Source of the DNA: Marsupella aquatica
Lineage: Eukaryota > Marchantiophyta
NCBI GenBank assembly: GCA_973895155.1
Contig: OZ316899.1
Location: 16,120,001-16,184,000 of the forward strand
Direction of reading: 5' to 3'
Length of the DNA: 64,000 bases
Shown: positions 36,673 through 49,655 of the stretch, in pieces
How the letters are laid out: each line of letters starts with the position of its first letter
Numbering within the stretch: the first letter of the stretch is position 1
Notes under the pieces: model-generated
Database searches by the model: none
What the model saw: the letters and a program-made list of their open reading frames with translations, nothing else
Told to the model about the DNA's origin: nothing
Translations under genes and position numbers: made by a program

Positions 36673-37524
36673 ACGACCTATGAGTTGTGGCTGGAGCTAC
36701 GACTTGACCTGAAGGTGACGCATGAAGTGTAGAGTAATTTTACAATCCATGAATGTTTGTACTCAATGTTATAGATGCATAGGGTGGGTGTTGCATTTTG
36801 TTACTGTAAAATGTCCGTGATGTCGTGAGATGTTCTGTTCCTTGGATTGAGACGATCTCTGCATCAGCAATTATTGTATGTCATGTCTCACCTCAGATCA
36901 TGAACGTGATTGGTTGGAGACTATATTAATTGGGGAGGAGCTCCAATCCGTTGTCATTGCTTCTCAGTGGAGTGTTCTTTTAGTAAGCTGCAGGGGGCAA
37001 CAGAGCGCAAGTTGCTGCTTGCAAGTTCCCGCCTGCTACCTGCTACCTACGACTTCCGCCTGAAAGGTATGGCATTCACATATGCGCATTTCTGGTCTCC
37101 AGTTGATCAATGTACTTATTCCCGCTGCCTTGAAATGGACCTCAAATTTCCATGCTCCAATACGCTACTGTGATCGAAGCCTATCACGATGCAAAAACAA
37201 AGGAGAGGCAGAATCAGAGCCCGGACACCAACGTGTACAGATATCATGAAGCTAAAATAGAGGAGAGGAAGAATCAGTGCTCGGCTCGGACACCAAAGTG
37301 TACAGACATCATGAAGCTAACTACAAGCTAGCAGATAGGTCAAATGCTCCCAAATAGAGTCAGAGGAAAGTTACTAAAACTACCTTCACAACTCTCAAGT
37401 CTGGAAAGTAAAAATCAGCCTGAGACACGCAGCAAGAACTGTTGTTTGCTAGGAACTGTTGTCTGCTAGGAACTGTTGTCTGCTTTCTTGGGGATCGTCA
37501 TGTGTATGTAACTGCATACACATT

Positions 37525-37560
37525 CTACCTGAGGGGAGTATGACTGTACACCTCAGGTAG
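37525..37560. repeat. Perfect 10-bp hairpin CTACCTGAGG / CCTCAGGTAG
   Basis: A stem of 10 bp with a 16-bp loop. It lies next to a purine-rich gaggggagta followed by TG, which could also be the end of an LTR, but I find no partner LTR. Confidence 0.5.
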
Positions 37561-37879
37561 AACCGAGTACTATCTATCGCATGATATAATTCCTCTACAA
37601 TTTTGTATTAATGTTGCCTAAGTGCTTTGTTGTATTGTTTTGGTTGTAATGACGTCACTTGCATTTCATAGTCAGTCTTAGTTGGTTGGCTTGGTACTCA
37701 TTTGCTTTTCACTCCCTCTGGCTAGTGAATTTGTCTATTGTTGCTGAGTTTTTTGCGTAAGAACTACATGTTCTTCACTTTCTTGATTGTACTCTCTCCC
37801 CTATGGAAGACTATTGGCTTGGGCTGCCAGCCTTCTCTCTGTTTCAATTTGTTGTCCCTATGGTCAAACACTACTTGGT

Positions 37880-38700
37880 TAGTGGTTTTGCTCTATTTTT
37901 GTCTGTTTTGCCTTCAAGTAGGACATGGATGAATTGAGCTTGGAGGCAACAAAATGGCAAGGCCGAATCTGAATGGTTCCAAAAGTATGTGTGCTGCATT
38001 TTGATCTGGAGAACCAATTGTAGAGTTGACTCTTTTGAATGTTGTAGTCTATTTTGCCTTGAACTGGGCCATGGATGAATTGAGCTTGGAGGCAGTTTTT
38101 TTCATTCCCATCTTCCTGAAGCCTTGTTTGCTTTCTGCCACCCCCTTGTGGTGGGGACTTTTCTTGAAAGATCCTTATTGTGAACAGAGTTTGTACTTTG
38201 ATTATGAAGTTTGACTGAGTTTCTGTTTACTGAAAGAATGTGACTGTGTAAGAGTTTCGTTTGGCAGTGGATTGGTTGAAGCACTTCCTGCTAGTGTGTT
38301 GTCCACAGCTCTTCAACCAGCTTTTGTATTCCTTGTCTTTCACCACTTATGGTGACATCAATTCAGCTAAGACCATAGAAGGTTCCAAAGCATCTAACTT
38401 GTAAAATCGCATTCTGTTACATCAAGGACTAAGGTGTTGGGTGCCAAAGGAGACAACACAGCAAACGTGCTGAAAAGACTTCAGGACTGGGTTCAACAAG
38501 GTAGTGAAGGTGCTTAGAGCCATAGTAAGTATGCATTTTGTATCCTTTCTCTGTTGATGTGAGCTTGTGCATAGTAGGAGTTGTAGTTGGCAAGAGTTCC
38601 ATAAGGCCAAATATGAATAGTTCCAAAAGTATGTGTATGAACCAAGTGTAGAGTTGACTCTTTCTAAATATTGTAGTCTCTTTTGCCTTCAACTGGGCGA
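37880..38700. repeat. Partially duplicated blocks in the CACTA interior
   Basis: The phrases catggatgaattgagcttgg (37923 and 38070), gttgactctt...tattgtagtct (38023 and 38651) and tccaaaagtatgtgt (37978, 38619; also 40273) recur in varied order. This suggests repeated local duplications. Confidence 0.6.
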
Positions 38701-40328
38701 TTGAGTACTGCTAGTGTATTCACCCCAATGAGCAATGCTTCTCCATTCAATCAGGTGAACGTACAGTTTGGTAGGGCCAATGCCATGTGATCATGTACTT
38801 GCTCTATAAAATTCTGAAGATATAAGCATTGTCTGTTAGACCAGGCAACTTGGGAGTTGCTAAGTGTCACTTGCATCTGAGGGGCTACACCAGGGGCATC
38901 AGTGGAGGTTCACTTGCACAACACGACAACCAGTGAATTTTCTCTCTGCTGCAACCTGCAAGGTGAGACTTTCGGTCTTTCTGGATGAAAAAACAGGATT
39001 TTAATATGATTGATAGACATGTCCGTCGAGAACATGGGTTTATCACCAAGCTCTTTGTCTTAGGAAACTCATAAACTCAGAATCAAATATGTACTATGCA
39101 CGTTTCATGCTATGTGTATACTATGACCTGTAGTTGGAACCAAGACAGTGAGTGGGAACTGATTAGTTTAGGTTGGTTGTTGTTGGCGAGGCAAGTCAAC
39201 CTCCTGCTTGCCTTGCTCATCAAAGGACGTGAATAGAGGACGTCACAACGAAAGCAACACTTATGGTGAGGACCCACAACGCTGAACATGTGCGACTTGC
39301 ACGCAAGGCAGAGATGTTGCCTTGAGTATGTCAGACTTGGGATCCTTCCAGCCCAGTTTGCATGGTACTTTGAGTACCCTGTTGTTTCCAGGAACAACTA
39401 CAGCCAGCCTCTACCTGCTTCACTACCCTTCCCGACATCCTTGGTATTTGTGTCTCTTGTACATGACCCGCCACAAATTAGGTGCCAAGGGTGTGTGCAC
39501 AGTTGCCAATATGACTGTCCTGCCTGTAGGGCTTCTGGCCCAAAATTGGATGACCGTTCTCTTGGATGCCGATTTTTGCACAGAGCACAATGTATCATCT
39601 GGAACCACTCGCCATCCTGTAGTGTGCCTGGTGATGTCACTTGTCCTGCCCTCCCAGACCCCACCATTGGTGGCTTTGGTGTCTACACATGTTTGGATCA
39701 CATGCTCTAGAGGACCACTTGTCACACCACATGCATAGACCAGATACCATTGACCTATAGCTTAACACTCTGCCTTCAACACAGAGGATATTTACTTAAA
39801 ATTTTGATGTATGAGCAATTTTGGGTCCAGGGTTTAGGGTCAACAGTACATAACTTATCCTATTATGCCTGCACTAAGCAAAATATCCTAATTTAAGAGG
39901 CTAGCAAATTAACTCGCTTAAAAGTCTCTATTGAAAGACTACTTTAATATTGCTTTAACCTGGTGAACATTGCAACGTTGAATGAATTAATGGGCCATGT
40001 GATAACCTGCAAAATGTGATTTATGCCTCACTTATTTGTCTCAGCCACTATCATAGCCTATTTAGGATGTATAAATTTCAACCCTTATGACACTGCTTCA
40101 TACCAATCCTCTTCGAAGAATGCCTGTTTTACATGTCACGACTATTGTATGTGATTCAAATGCATGAAATATTGTTGCAGATCTCCTTTGGTGAATCATA
40201 GCCACAATTAAAATTGTGGTGTTGGTGGAGAAATTGTATTAGGGGATCAGTTTTGTGTGTGGGCTCAACATACCAAAAGTATGTGTGCTCTGCATCCTTG
40301 TGTGGCCATTCCAATTCATTGCAGTAGC

Positions 40329-40471
40329 AAATGCCTTTGTACCTTAAATGCTAAATATATTTTACTTTCTGTGCAGTCTGCTAAATTGTAGAGTCTATCT
40401 AAATGCCTTTGTACCTTAAATGCTAAATATATTTTACTTTCTTGCAGTCTGCTAAATTGTAGAGTCTATCT
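40329..40471 (+). repeat. 72-bp tandem duplication containing splice-acceptor-like sequence
   Basis: The unit beginning aaatgcctttgtacc at 40329 repeats at 40401 with one indel (ctgtgcag against cttgcag). Each copy carries a pyrimidine-rich tract plus AG, directly upstream of the first ATG of the CACTA gene. Confidence 0.8.
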
Positions 40472-40482
40472 CATGCGCAGGC

Positions 40483-43136
40483 ATGGCACGACCTAAAATT
40501 CAAGCCAAAAAGCGTGTGATAGAGGTGAGAAACACAGGTGTACTAAAATACAGTACCTACAAACGCTGGAAGAGGGGCAGGTAATGTCTGATCTTGTCAG
40601 CAATGGAAGAACTCATTATATGTGGAGTCCATTGACGTGGGGGGGATTCTGCGCATGTATAATAATAGAAAATGTATGTGTGCAGGTTGGACAATCAAAC
40701 CATCAACTCAAGTATTCACTAATGCCCCTATGCAGATGCAGCACGGAAGTGGGCTAGGTATGTTGGTGAATGTTCATATGTTTTCCTATAGTTTGTACTA
40801 CGTTTTTAGTACATATGTTTGCAACCACATACCTAGAAAGTGACATCATCCGGCCCCTGTACTAGGCTGGACAGGTGGTCCAGGGTCACAACAATTCCAG
40901 AGTGCAGTACCTGCACAGGCATCTACAGGCAGAGCTACAGGTATGTATGTTTGAAGAATTTTTCTTGAAGTGAAGCATTGAATGTTGCCGTCATCCATTA
41001 TGCTGTATGTAGTTCTCAAGCATGAATGGCATTGTATTTTCCCAGGTGGCTTCGGAACCCCAGGTAGGGTGAATGAAGGGGTGGCCAATACAACGCCCAG
41101 TACTACTGAGAGCAGTGCACAAGGGGAGGTGACAAAGAAAGGGAACGTAAAGTTGAATGAGAGACAATGGGTGGATGCTGAGTGTCCTCGTAAGAACCGA
41201 TGGCATGCTGATTTGAAAGTTGAAGTATTGCGTTGGTTAGATTTGAGAGTTATTAATTTTAAAAAACAGCATCCAAAAGATTGGAAGACTATATGTGAAA
41301 ATGTTGCTGCCAAATGGAATTATGTGACCAGTGATGATGGTGTGGACATAGGTTGCCTAGAGAGTACAGCAGGTAAAATCATAAAGCAAGAGAGGTGGAG
41401 AATGCATAAGGCTTGGAAGGAAGGTGGGGAGAAGCCAGATATGCCTCCACCAGCCAGTTGTGATGATAAAGTGTGGGCAAGGTTAGTAGCTTATTTTGTA
41501 ATAGATGCTTCGAAAAAGAAGAGTTCACAGATGACCGAGGCCAGGTTGAGTGTTCAGAACCCTAATCTGACAGGAAGGACCGGCACTGCACCGACAGCAA
41601 AACGTTTGGTAAGAATCAATGGCCTAGCTATGTAATTTATGCTACACTATGTACTGTTTATAGTGTAAACCCATACATGTAAACTTTGTTTTTTAGTGTA
41701 CGTTCCCTGAATAATAATGATAACTTGTGTTTGCCATGCATGTGCAGAAAGCCCAATTGGGGCAAAGCCCTTCAAAAGAAGAGTTGAGGGCTGAAATTGT
41801 GAACACCCGGGCTCAAGAGGGTGCATCTGAATCCTCCAAGCATGTAAGTTATGAGTTCTGATTGGTAATTGAATGACCTGCGTTGAATTTCAGGTGTACA
41901 CTTTATATAACATTGATTGTGCATATATTGCCCAACATTTCATATGGAGTGATTGAACCTATACCCCTGTGTCATGTAGGGAGGTGGATCTTCACTTACA
42001 GAGATAAGTGGTCATTTGAAGGCTGTTGAAACATGTCTTCCAGAGATCAATGAACGTTTGAATTCATTGACTGACTTGTTCCATGTGAACTTCAAGACAT
42101 TAATGGAAGCTGTTGTGTCGGTGAGAGATAAAATTGATTCCAATTCTGCAGGAGTTCCACCATCACCACTTGAGGTGGCAAAGTCGATGCACTCTTCTGG
42201 CATGCCAACGACATGTAGGCTTGAAGGTAAGGCCTTTACAACCGTGTGGGATATGATTAGTAAATGTATAGTTTGAATTGACATTGTTTGTTGAATGTGT
42301 TATTTTCAGTAACATATATTGTGGTTGTTGTGTCCATAGAGAATAAGGCAGGTGTTGCAGAGAAGAAGTATGAGAACCTGGCAAATACTCGCTGTAATTT
42401 AGAGGCAACAAAGTTGCAGTCTATACAAGCAACTTGTTTGACAGAGGGCAGTCAACCATGTTTGGATGAGGACGACATTGGCAAGGGAGTGGATGATATC
42501 AATGTTGGGGCAAATGAGGATATCAACAAGCATGACAATGATACCATTGAGCCAGATTCATGCTATGTAGATCTTGACTCCATTGCTGAGATAAATGATT
42601 TGCAGAATGTATCATTCTCAATGACAGGTGTGCCTCTTGTTGAGATAAAACCAACCAAAGAGTTAGTTGGTATGACACTCCCAGGTGATGAACCTGCTAC
42701 TGTGACAGTCCTAACAGAGGAACCTACTGAGCCTAGCTTCACTACTGTGAAGAGAGGAAGCATGCGCACACGAAGCAAGTCTGCTGGTGGGAGCAGAGCC
42801 ACATCAAAGGTTTCATACAAACCTCCAAGAACGGTGCTGGCAGAAAGATCTAAGGTGGAAGTGGGGAAAGCACCTAATGCTGAGGGACAAAGTGGCTTGT
42901 TAGTTGTTGATGAGAGTGGAACACGAGTAGGATTTGGCAGAGTGCAGGTTGGTTCCACAACGTTCCATGGCAAGAGGATTCCCCCAGGTTATTCAGTAGT
43001 GTTAGTCACATTACTAGTGAAACCTAAAGCTGTCCTTCCCATTCCAAACACAAATGATGATCCTCCTCAAAAGACACTTGGAGATGCTGCAGGTTCTTTG
43101 GTATTATGGCCAAGCAAGTTCATAGAGGATCCATAA
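40483..43136 (+). CDS. CACTA ORF1 protein (plant transposase, Ptta/En/Spm family)
   Basis: Predicted exons are 40483-40524 (MARPKIQAKKRVIE), 40554-40580, one near 40686-40757, 40875-40940, 41046-41608, 41748-41843, 41980-42226 and 42340-43136 (TAA). GT-AG sites and phases agree from 40875 onwards; the joins of the first three exons are tentative. Domains: a DNA-binding-like region with DWKTICENVAAKWNYV; the Ptta/En/Spm core VWARLVAYFVIDASKKKSS, followed by NPNLTGRTG and LGQSPSKEELRAEIVN; a helical segment with MEAVVSVRDKI; and an acidic then basic C-terminal part ending LGDAAGSLVLWPSKFIEDP. The core is typical of CACTA accessory proteins that bind subterminal repeats. No stop or frameshift interrupts the exons, so this gene could still be expressed. 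It lies 0.86 kb from the element's right end. Confidence 0.75.
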
Positions 43137-43629
43137 CAATGTCATGCCATTATTTGTTTGTAGTGTGAGTCATGTTATGTAGATTTTAGATGTCAAGAAG
43201 GAGTACAAGAATCATGTCCTCTTGGAGATTCATAGTATCATGCATGTGCTTTCAGTTATCTCATCCTGCAGTCATCAATTATGAGTTCCTGTTTTGTCTG
43301 AATTACATTGATCACATTGTAAACTATTCCATTGGAATTCAAATGATCTAAATTTTAGAGCAAGATTGTGATTCTGTTTAATTCTTATGAATGTTTTATG
43401 TAGGATTTGCTTATATGATGCTTTGTTTGATGTGGATGTCATTCATGCTATGTTCATTTCTTGTATTCAATGTGTTATATTTCTAAAGTTAGAACATCAG
43501 GTTTCTATGTATTGTAATGTGGAGTGCTCTCTCTCCTTATAAACTGTCCCTCTGTGTTCATTAGTCATGGTTACAACTTGCATGTGAACCTTATTAGTTA
43601 TAAACATGAGTATATAGAGTCCCAAATGG

Positions 43630-43990
43630 TTCTGTTGTGTGACCCGGGCCAGGGTCTCCATTAGTCTCTCCTGTGACACTAAATGGTCACACGCTAGTCG
43701 TTGTTGAATGCGAGCAAGTCATGTATATGACTTACCATGTGACTCGTTAAAGTCATATTGCAGTCACGTAGAAACAAGGCTAGACTCCACAATAAAGTCA
43801 CAGATCAGTCACAAATGGGTATCAAGCAAGTTGCAAAGCCCAGTATCAAGAGTGACTTCCATTTTTTGGTCTCAACTTTTGCAACTCCAAGGGTCACAGC
43901 GTGGGTCAAGTCACGTTGAGTCACAATGAAGTCACATGAGCCAAAATGAGTCACATATTGTGGTCTCAATTCACCTCGGATTCTTCTATT
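43630..43990. repeat. Right subterminal repeats of the CACTA element
   Basis: GTCAC or GTGAC occurs more than ten times in about 330 bp, many within GAGTCA(C) or AAGTCAC. The cluster ends at the right TIR. It is the mirror of the weaker cluster at the left end. Confidence 0.7.
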
Positions 43991-46593
43991 GCTAGGACCG
44001 CGGAAGCAGCTGTCAATCGATTGAGGGAGGTGGTCAGGGAATTGTTCAAGCTCCCTTTTTTTGGTGGAATGACCACGGTGAATCAGGCGGCCAAGTTCTG
44101 GGGCTGTTTGCTTGAAGAAGCACGGGAGCTCATACCAACTTACGAAGACATCGAGCCGGAATGAGTAGCAAGGGAATGGGCGGAGCTCGCTCGGTTATGG
44201 GGAATTGATAAGACGACATTTGTGGGAACGGAGGAGGTACTTGAGAAATTCATATGGATTCCCACCAGTGCCGAGCTTGACAAGTTGCTGATTAGAGAGA
44301 ATCGAGTTGTTGGAATTCAGGAGGCGATTAAGAATGTTGGGCAGCCGGTGTGGGAGTTGAAGGGTCACACTTTGGCTTGGTCCAAGGAAGCCATTCTTGG
44401 AGATTTCTCAAGAACTGAAGAGATGAAGCGTAAAGGTAGTTCGGCTTCTGCAACACCAGCTAAGCGGAATCGATCGGAGAGGCTGGCCAAGGCTGAAGCC
44501 GTGCCAGTTTGTGATAGGGCAGTGGAGGATAAGTTTATGACGGGTTGGGCGGATAAGCTACCTGCCAACTTACAACTACAGTTTGCACAAGAAGAAGATG
44601 AGGTCTTCTGTGCTATCCAGGATAACAAGTATTCTGGATACATGAACGACACTGGCTTAGAGGGATTTGTTCGGTTACCATGGCGGTTAATTGACATACC
44701 AGATGAAGATCTATTAGACTTTGTAGGATGCTGGGAGGCTTCTTCTAACATGACACTGATGTATGGGAAGGTGGTGGAATTAACGCCAAGTGAACACTAA
44801 TTGAATCCGTCTTTGCTCTTCCACAAGGGAATAAAACTAAGGTGGAGCAGCGAAAGACATTGCCGGATAATCAATTCCGATCATTTCCAGGGCCCTCTAC
44901 TAAGAATGGGTTCTTTAGAAATCAATGCACTAATCCACATGTGGGGCAGTTGATTGATTTCTTACGAGTCACGCTACACTGTACATTGCCAAGAGAAGAG
45001 ATCGACAAAGCCCAGGTATTTTTGGTGGAGACTATCGATTCAAGCCAAGACTACAATGGCTATCTTTTAATGCAGTTAAAGAAGGCATTGAATGAAGAGA
45101 AGCAGAGTGTTGGGGAAGGAGAGGTATCCAGACTAGGGTACCATCTGCAATTACTTTGCCAATATGCAAGAAGCCAGTCTTTTGCACCCATGTTACCACT
45201 ATAGGAGAGGATGCCGATTACAGCACGAGTGGAGGAGGACGAGCTGCCCCTGAACAAGCAACGACAAGAGAAGAGGCCGGCAATACAAGCAGTCCAGGGA
45301 CAGGAGAAGAGGCCGACAACACAGGCAGTCCAGGGACAGGAGAATTCCCCTCTCAAGGAACCAGAGGTGGTAACATATGATGTGGTGAGAAATCCGTTGC
45401 GACGGCCTACTCGTAATAACCCATATGCAGGTATTCAACTAGTAGAGAGGAAAATGACTGCCAAAGAAAGAAAGAAACGACATGAGCAAATGGATTTGGA
45501 GTCAGAAGACGAAGCTGAGGCCGTAGTCAGGAGAGGCCAGTCCTTAGAGCTTCTAGCCGGTCCCGAGTGGAGGAACCGGTGGAGGTAAATCAACCAATGG
45601 CAGCCCAACAATACTCAATGGAGGAGATTGGGGGCTTTGCAAAAGAGGCCAACATGCTCGGTAGTCAGGTTAATGTGGATGACTATGACAATGATTATGT
45701 CAATCATGGGGAGAGACCGGTGCCAGGAGTGAGAACGTTGGGAAGGTTTTGTAGAAGACTTCCCTCAGTCTTTTATGGCAAGCCGGAGGATCAAAAAAAC
45801 CCAGAGTCTCCGCCACCGGACGTGACACCATTGGAATTTGACCGAATGAAGGAAGCCGAGGCAGGTTTCAAGGAGAAACTCGACAAGTGGAGGGCCCAAA
45901 ATGACATACAGGAGCGGCAACTACTAGGCGGTGATTGGCCGGAGGAAATAAACGGCTTAGTGAGAAGCAGGCCGTGCCTCTCACTAACTTCAATCAGTTA
46001 CGAGCAGAAGCTTGGGAGAAACGGCCTCATTGGCAGATGCCAGTATCACCTGGCAGGTCAAAATATGCGACGGATTGGGCTAGGGAGTATGGAGACATGT
46101 GTGGACTTCTAGCCTTAGAAATCTTCGGCAATGAGTTAGAATCCAGACCATTTCTTAGAAAGGAAATGGCTGACCAGACAAGGCTGGAGGAGGCAATGAC
46201 GTTGGAGCAATTAAAGAAGGAGGAGGTAATCGCTCGGCTTTGCTCCATGGAAGCCAAAGTTGCTAAGATGAAAACAAGAAGCCTTAAGGGATGAGTCCAA
46301 AGCCTTATTTCTCTTTTCAAAATCTTCATGATATTAAAAAGTGTATACCAAAAAACCACCAAAAAATGGTATGTATTTTCCAAACTAGACTCAAGAGAAT
46401 TTTACCACCAAAATCTAAGCATATCTTATATGATATTCTCACAATTGTATAAACCTTGAAATATGCACTTTATAAAAGTAATCAAAATCAAACTCATCGA
46501 TCAGAGTTTAAGTCAAACTCAAAGTTTTACAAAATATAACCCAACTTAAGCCCAAGTGGTTTCAAATGCTACGAGTCCCTCTATTTATCTAGT

Positions 46594-49500
46594 CTAATCC
46601 AAAGGGACCGCTTCCCCTTCCTCGGTTCCAGAAGTCCCTGTCGTCAATTCTAGAACAATTGTGGCATCGTCAACCACGCTATCCTCTCCGGCCTGAGGAA
46701 TGTCTTCCTCACTCTCCTCATCCATCTCCCCCTGTCCGTCTTCCTCTTCAATGTTATCTGCAAGGTTAAGAATCCTCCCTTTCAACACACTGCTCTGTCG
46801 CTCGTCAATCTCAATGGCAACGCAATGTGTCCCCATGGCCAAGGAGGAGGTTGTCCCAGTCCCTGATCCTGAACAAATATCCAAAACCCAGTCTCCAACC
46901 TGACTAAAATGACTCACTTCCCAATCTAACAATGCACGTGGTTTCTGATAAACATTCATTGCCTTGTTATCCCCGTTGTGTTTCAGCTTCTTAGTCACAG
47001 CTGCGCATACAACCACATTGTTCCTTGATTCATTTGTGTCAAAATTGAAGTGCTCCAATGACCGTTTACCATCCTGGCTGTGAAAGCCAATTGTAAAGCA
47101 CTCAAAGTTGCTGTTCAATCTTGGTCCACCAGCATTCTTCACATTATCCTTAACCCTGAAAAGTCACAAAAAGTCAAGGAGTTATTTAAACTGAGAAACA
47201 TGGTTCATGAAATCATGAATAACTAATAGTTGTTTTTTTCAAAAACAAATATTTCTTACCACACACAATTCTGGAACCCTCCATTACACTCCGCTTTCAA
47301 AACGGTCTTGATGGCCTCATATTGGTCAAGGCTGTGGTGAATGATAATACGCCACAACTTTGCAGTAGTAGCCACCTTGAACGATTGGACCATTTTTGTG
47401 ATCTCCTCAGTTCCCCATCCAATAGTGTCTTCATGAAGACATCCAGGCAATGCAAACCCGTAGGGAATATCCACTAAAGCTAATGTGTAAGCCCGACCCG
47501 GAACCACCTCATGTAATCGCTGAACATCATGAGTAAAAATATCATAGTGCACATCACCAAACTCTGGATGCTCAAACGAATTTGGATGAAGTTCCCCCTC
47601 TTGGGTTTGCCGACTAGAAGTCTTCATGGATAGCCAATTTTGGGCTTGCACAATATGCGCATTGAATTTGTCCGGGAATGACTTGAGATCTTTGCCTTCC
47701 TCATCTCCCTTCTTTTTCCGGGAGGTGGTATCTTTCTACAAAAAGGAACTGTAGAATTAGAAACAAGGATTCCAAATATTAAACGAATTCAAACAATCAT
47801 TCGAAGAAAGGTGACAGAATCTTACCCATGTCTGGAAAACAGGTACGAAATTCTTAAGCACATTGTCTGTGCAATGCTCAGGGTACTTGGTTTTACAACC
47901 TGACCAACTCTCCTCGTGTAGACACGTGAGGAAGGCCTTCTGCACCTGCATCTGAAATTTGTGTCGAGTAAATTCGTGACCCATTTCCTGTAAAGAGAGT
48001 TCTTTAGTAAGAACTCTCTGTAACACTGGGCAAATCATATCAGGATCTTTCAAGGCCTGCATGTGTCTCCACTCTGTTAATTTCATGTCCTCATAAGGCA
48101 ATTTGGCATCTCCAGACTTAGAGACTTTCTTCTTGCCTTTGTCTCCTTTTTGACCTTTGATCTCACACATCTCCCACTTGTCACAAATCTGCCTCACAAA
48201 TGACCACACAGGATCTTGTCGGAATGCCAACTGAAATAGGTTATCATTGGCATTAAGAACCTCAGCATCCTTTTGTACACCCCAATCCTTGAGATTGATT
48301 TTAGTAGCACACTCTTTCTTGAAATCCTGGTTGGACGACAATCCATTCTCAACAAATCTCATGTGAATATAATTTACTCTCTGGATTGTCGTCATCTGTT
48401 GTCAAAATTCAGAATCAATATTGTGACTCCACGCCAGGTTTCTTGCCTCTTGCACACTCAATCCCGCAAATATCCAAGATTGCACTCTCCGAAATGCCTT
48501 GTTGTTAGGGAACTGAAGAGCAAGGTCTGCTTTGGCACAGGCTGAATGGTTGCCCCCAATCACATAATAATGGTAATCACCTTTCCTTGAAAAATCAAAG
48601 TCTTGCCTAGTAGCACACTCCTTCGGATCCACCAAGAGGACAAACGGAGCTGCAAGTGGACTGGCACCTACAGTCTTCATCCGCAAGGTCAATTGGGTCA
48701 AGAAATATGGTTGGATGTGTCGGACCTGGTAAATGGGCAAGCCCACAGCCTTCTCTCTCACTGGAGGGTAAAGTTGACCAATGTCAACGGTCACGGTCTC
48801 CTCTTGAACACCACATCTTCCCAGAATCTCCTCCTGGTACAATACCCGTGCATCCATTGACATTGATTGAGCCTTTTGCTCCAAATGCGTTGGAATTTTC
48901 TCCAAAGTCTTCTTTTTTGACTTTGTAGCACTGGGCTCGGTAGGCTCAGGAGTCATAGCAGGTCGCTTCTTTGAAGAAATGCGAGTTCTAGTCGTACCTT
49001 GTGCCGACCCACCAGTCAAAGCCGTTCCCTGGGATGATCTGCCAACTTGAGATCCCCCTCCAGATGCTGCTGCTTCCCGGGAGGTTGTAGGCGCTACCAC
49101 GGTCAAAATATCATTGGGTAAAATGCTAGGCCTGGATCCAGAAGGAACACCGGAAGCCCCAGATTTGGGTGGACGACTTACTCCCTTCTCTGCCGACCTT
49201 TTCCGGAGAATCTCTCTTGATTTTCGGATTGCACTCTTTAAAGTGCTAGCGTGAAATTCAAACACAAAACCGGAAATCTTTCCCACGACGTCGTGGTAAC
49301 GTTCCTCACTCGAAAGAGACTTGATAGTCTCAATGATGCTATCGATGTCCTCATCGAGATAGCAGGTGGTAGCCGTTCCAGAAAACCTCTCCACATCCAC
49401 GACAATCAAAGTTGATGTTTCCTTCGTTGTGATCAACATGTTCACAACTTCGTCGCCCCGTCGAAATACATCGATGCGGCCGTAATTTACCCACCCTAAT

Positions 49501-49655
49501 GCCCCCGATGGAAGCCCCTCAAATACACACAGCATTAGGAAGGGCTTCTTCCATATTTCCGTCCCTAAGGAAATCGTCCAGGATGAGTTGTGGAAGTCCG
49601 TCAAAGGATGGCGCGAAAAGATGTCATCCACCAGCTCTTCCTGCGACATTGTCAT
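46594..49655 (-). CDS. ParB/Srx-like domain plus N4/N6-type DNA methyltransferase
   Basis: Exons on the minus strand are 49655-47826, 47735-47260 and 47155-46594, with GT-AG sites and matching phases: 955 codons to the stop at 46594. Residues 1-280 are unrecognised, with a Ser/Gly-rich basic linker. Residues about 285-430 resemble a ParB/Srx fold: QVRHIQPYFLTQLTLRMKTV, then YYVIGGNHSACAKADLA and FAGLSVQEARNLAWSHN. Residues 611-955 are a beta-class type methyltransferase: DIPYG near 699 (motif IV, usually DPPY), QKPRALLDW, and VLDICSGSGTGTT near 861 (motif I, SAM binding), then CVAIEID. ParB-methylase fusions are common in phages and bacteria. One in-frame TGA at 48402-48404 would cut the protein after the ParB-like part; a C-to-T change (CGA) or an unrecognised intron ending ttttgacaacag could explain it. 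It would methylate adenine N6 or cytosine N4; the target is unknown. Confidence 0.7.

Larger units (their letters stand above)
33601..40482. other. CACTA interior without a recognised gene
   Basis: Many ORFs of 60-140 codons exist on both strands (for example 34095-34463, 39288-39738), but none shows a transposase, RT or other domain I can name. Repeats are common: a 39-bp phrase at 35924 and 36634, a roughly 60-bp duplication at 37200-37320, a hairpin at 37525 and repeated blocks at 37907-38700. It may hold decayed TNPD exons or older insertions. Confidence 0.4.
33348..43991 (+). mobile_element. CACTA transposon (10.6 kb), TSD CTA
   Basis: The left end CACTAGAAGAAATCC (33348) pairs with the right end, which reverse-complemented reads CAATAGAAGAATCC (43991). 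Both continue to a shared TTGAGACC and ATGTG further in. The 3-bp duplication CTA is at 33345-33347 and 43992-43994. TIRs beginning CACTA, a 3-bp duplication and subterminal repeats are diagnostic of the CACTA (En/Spm) superfamily. It carries an ORF1-type gene (40483-43136). I see no TNPD-type transposase, so it is probably non-autonomous or decayed. It sits in the family 3 LTR just upstream of or at the start of that LTR's ORF. Confidence 0.85.

Noticed and set aside
37500-37640. Polypurine tract plus LTR start of a copia element.
   Set aside because: No partner LTR or coding sequence found; only the hairpin is supported.
48396-48440. The in-frame TGA of the methyltransferase gene as a programmed event or short intron.
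   Set aside because: No donor gives a plausible intron length, and no recoding signal is visible; a simple C-to-T nonsense change is more likely, though an intron is not excluded.
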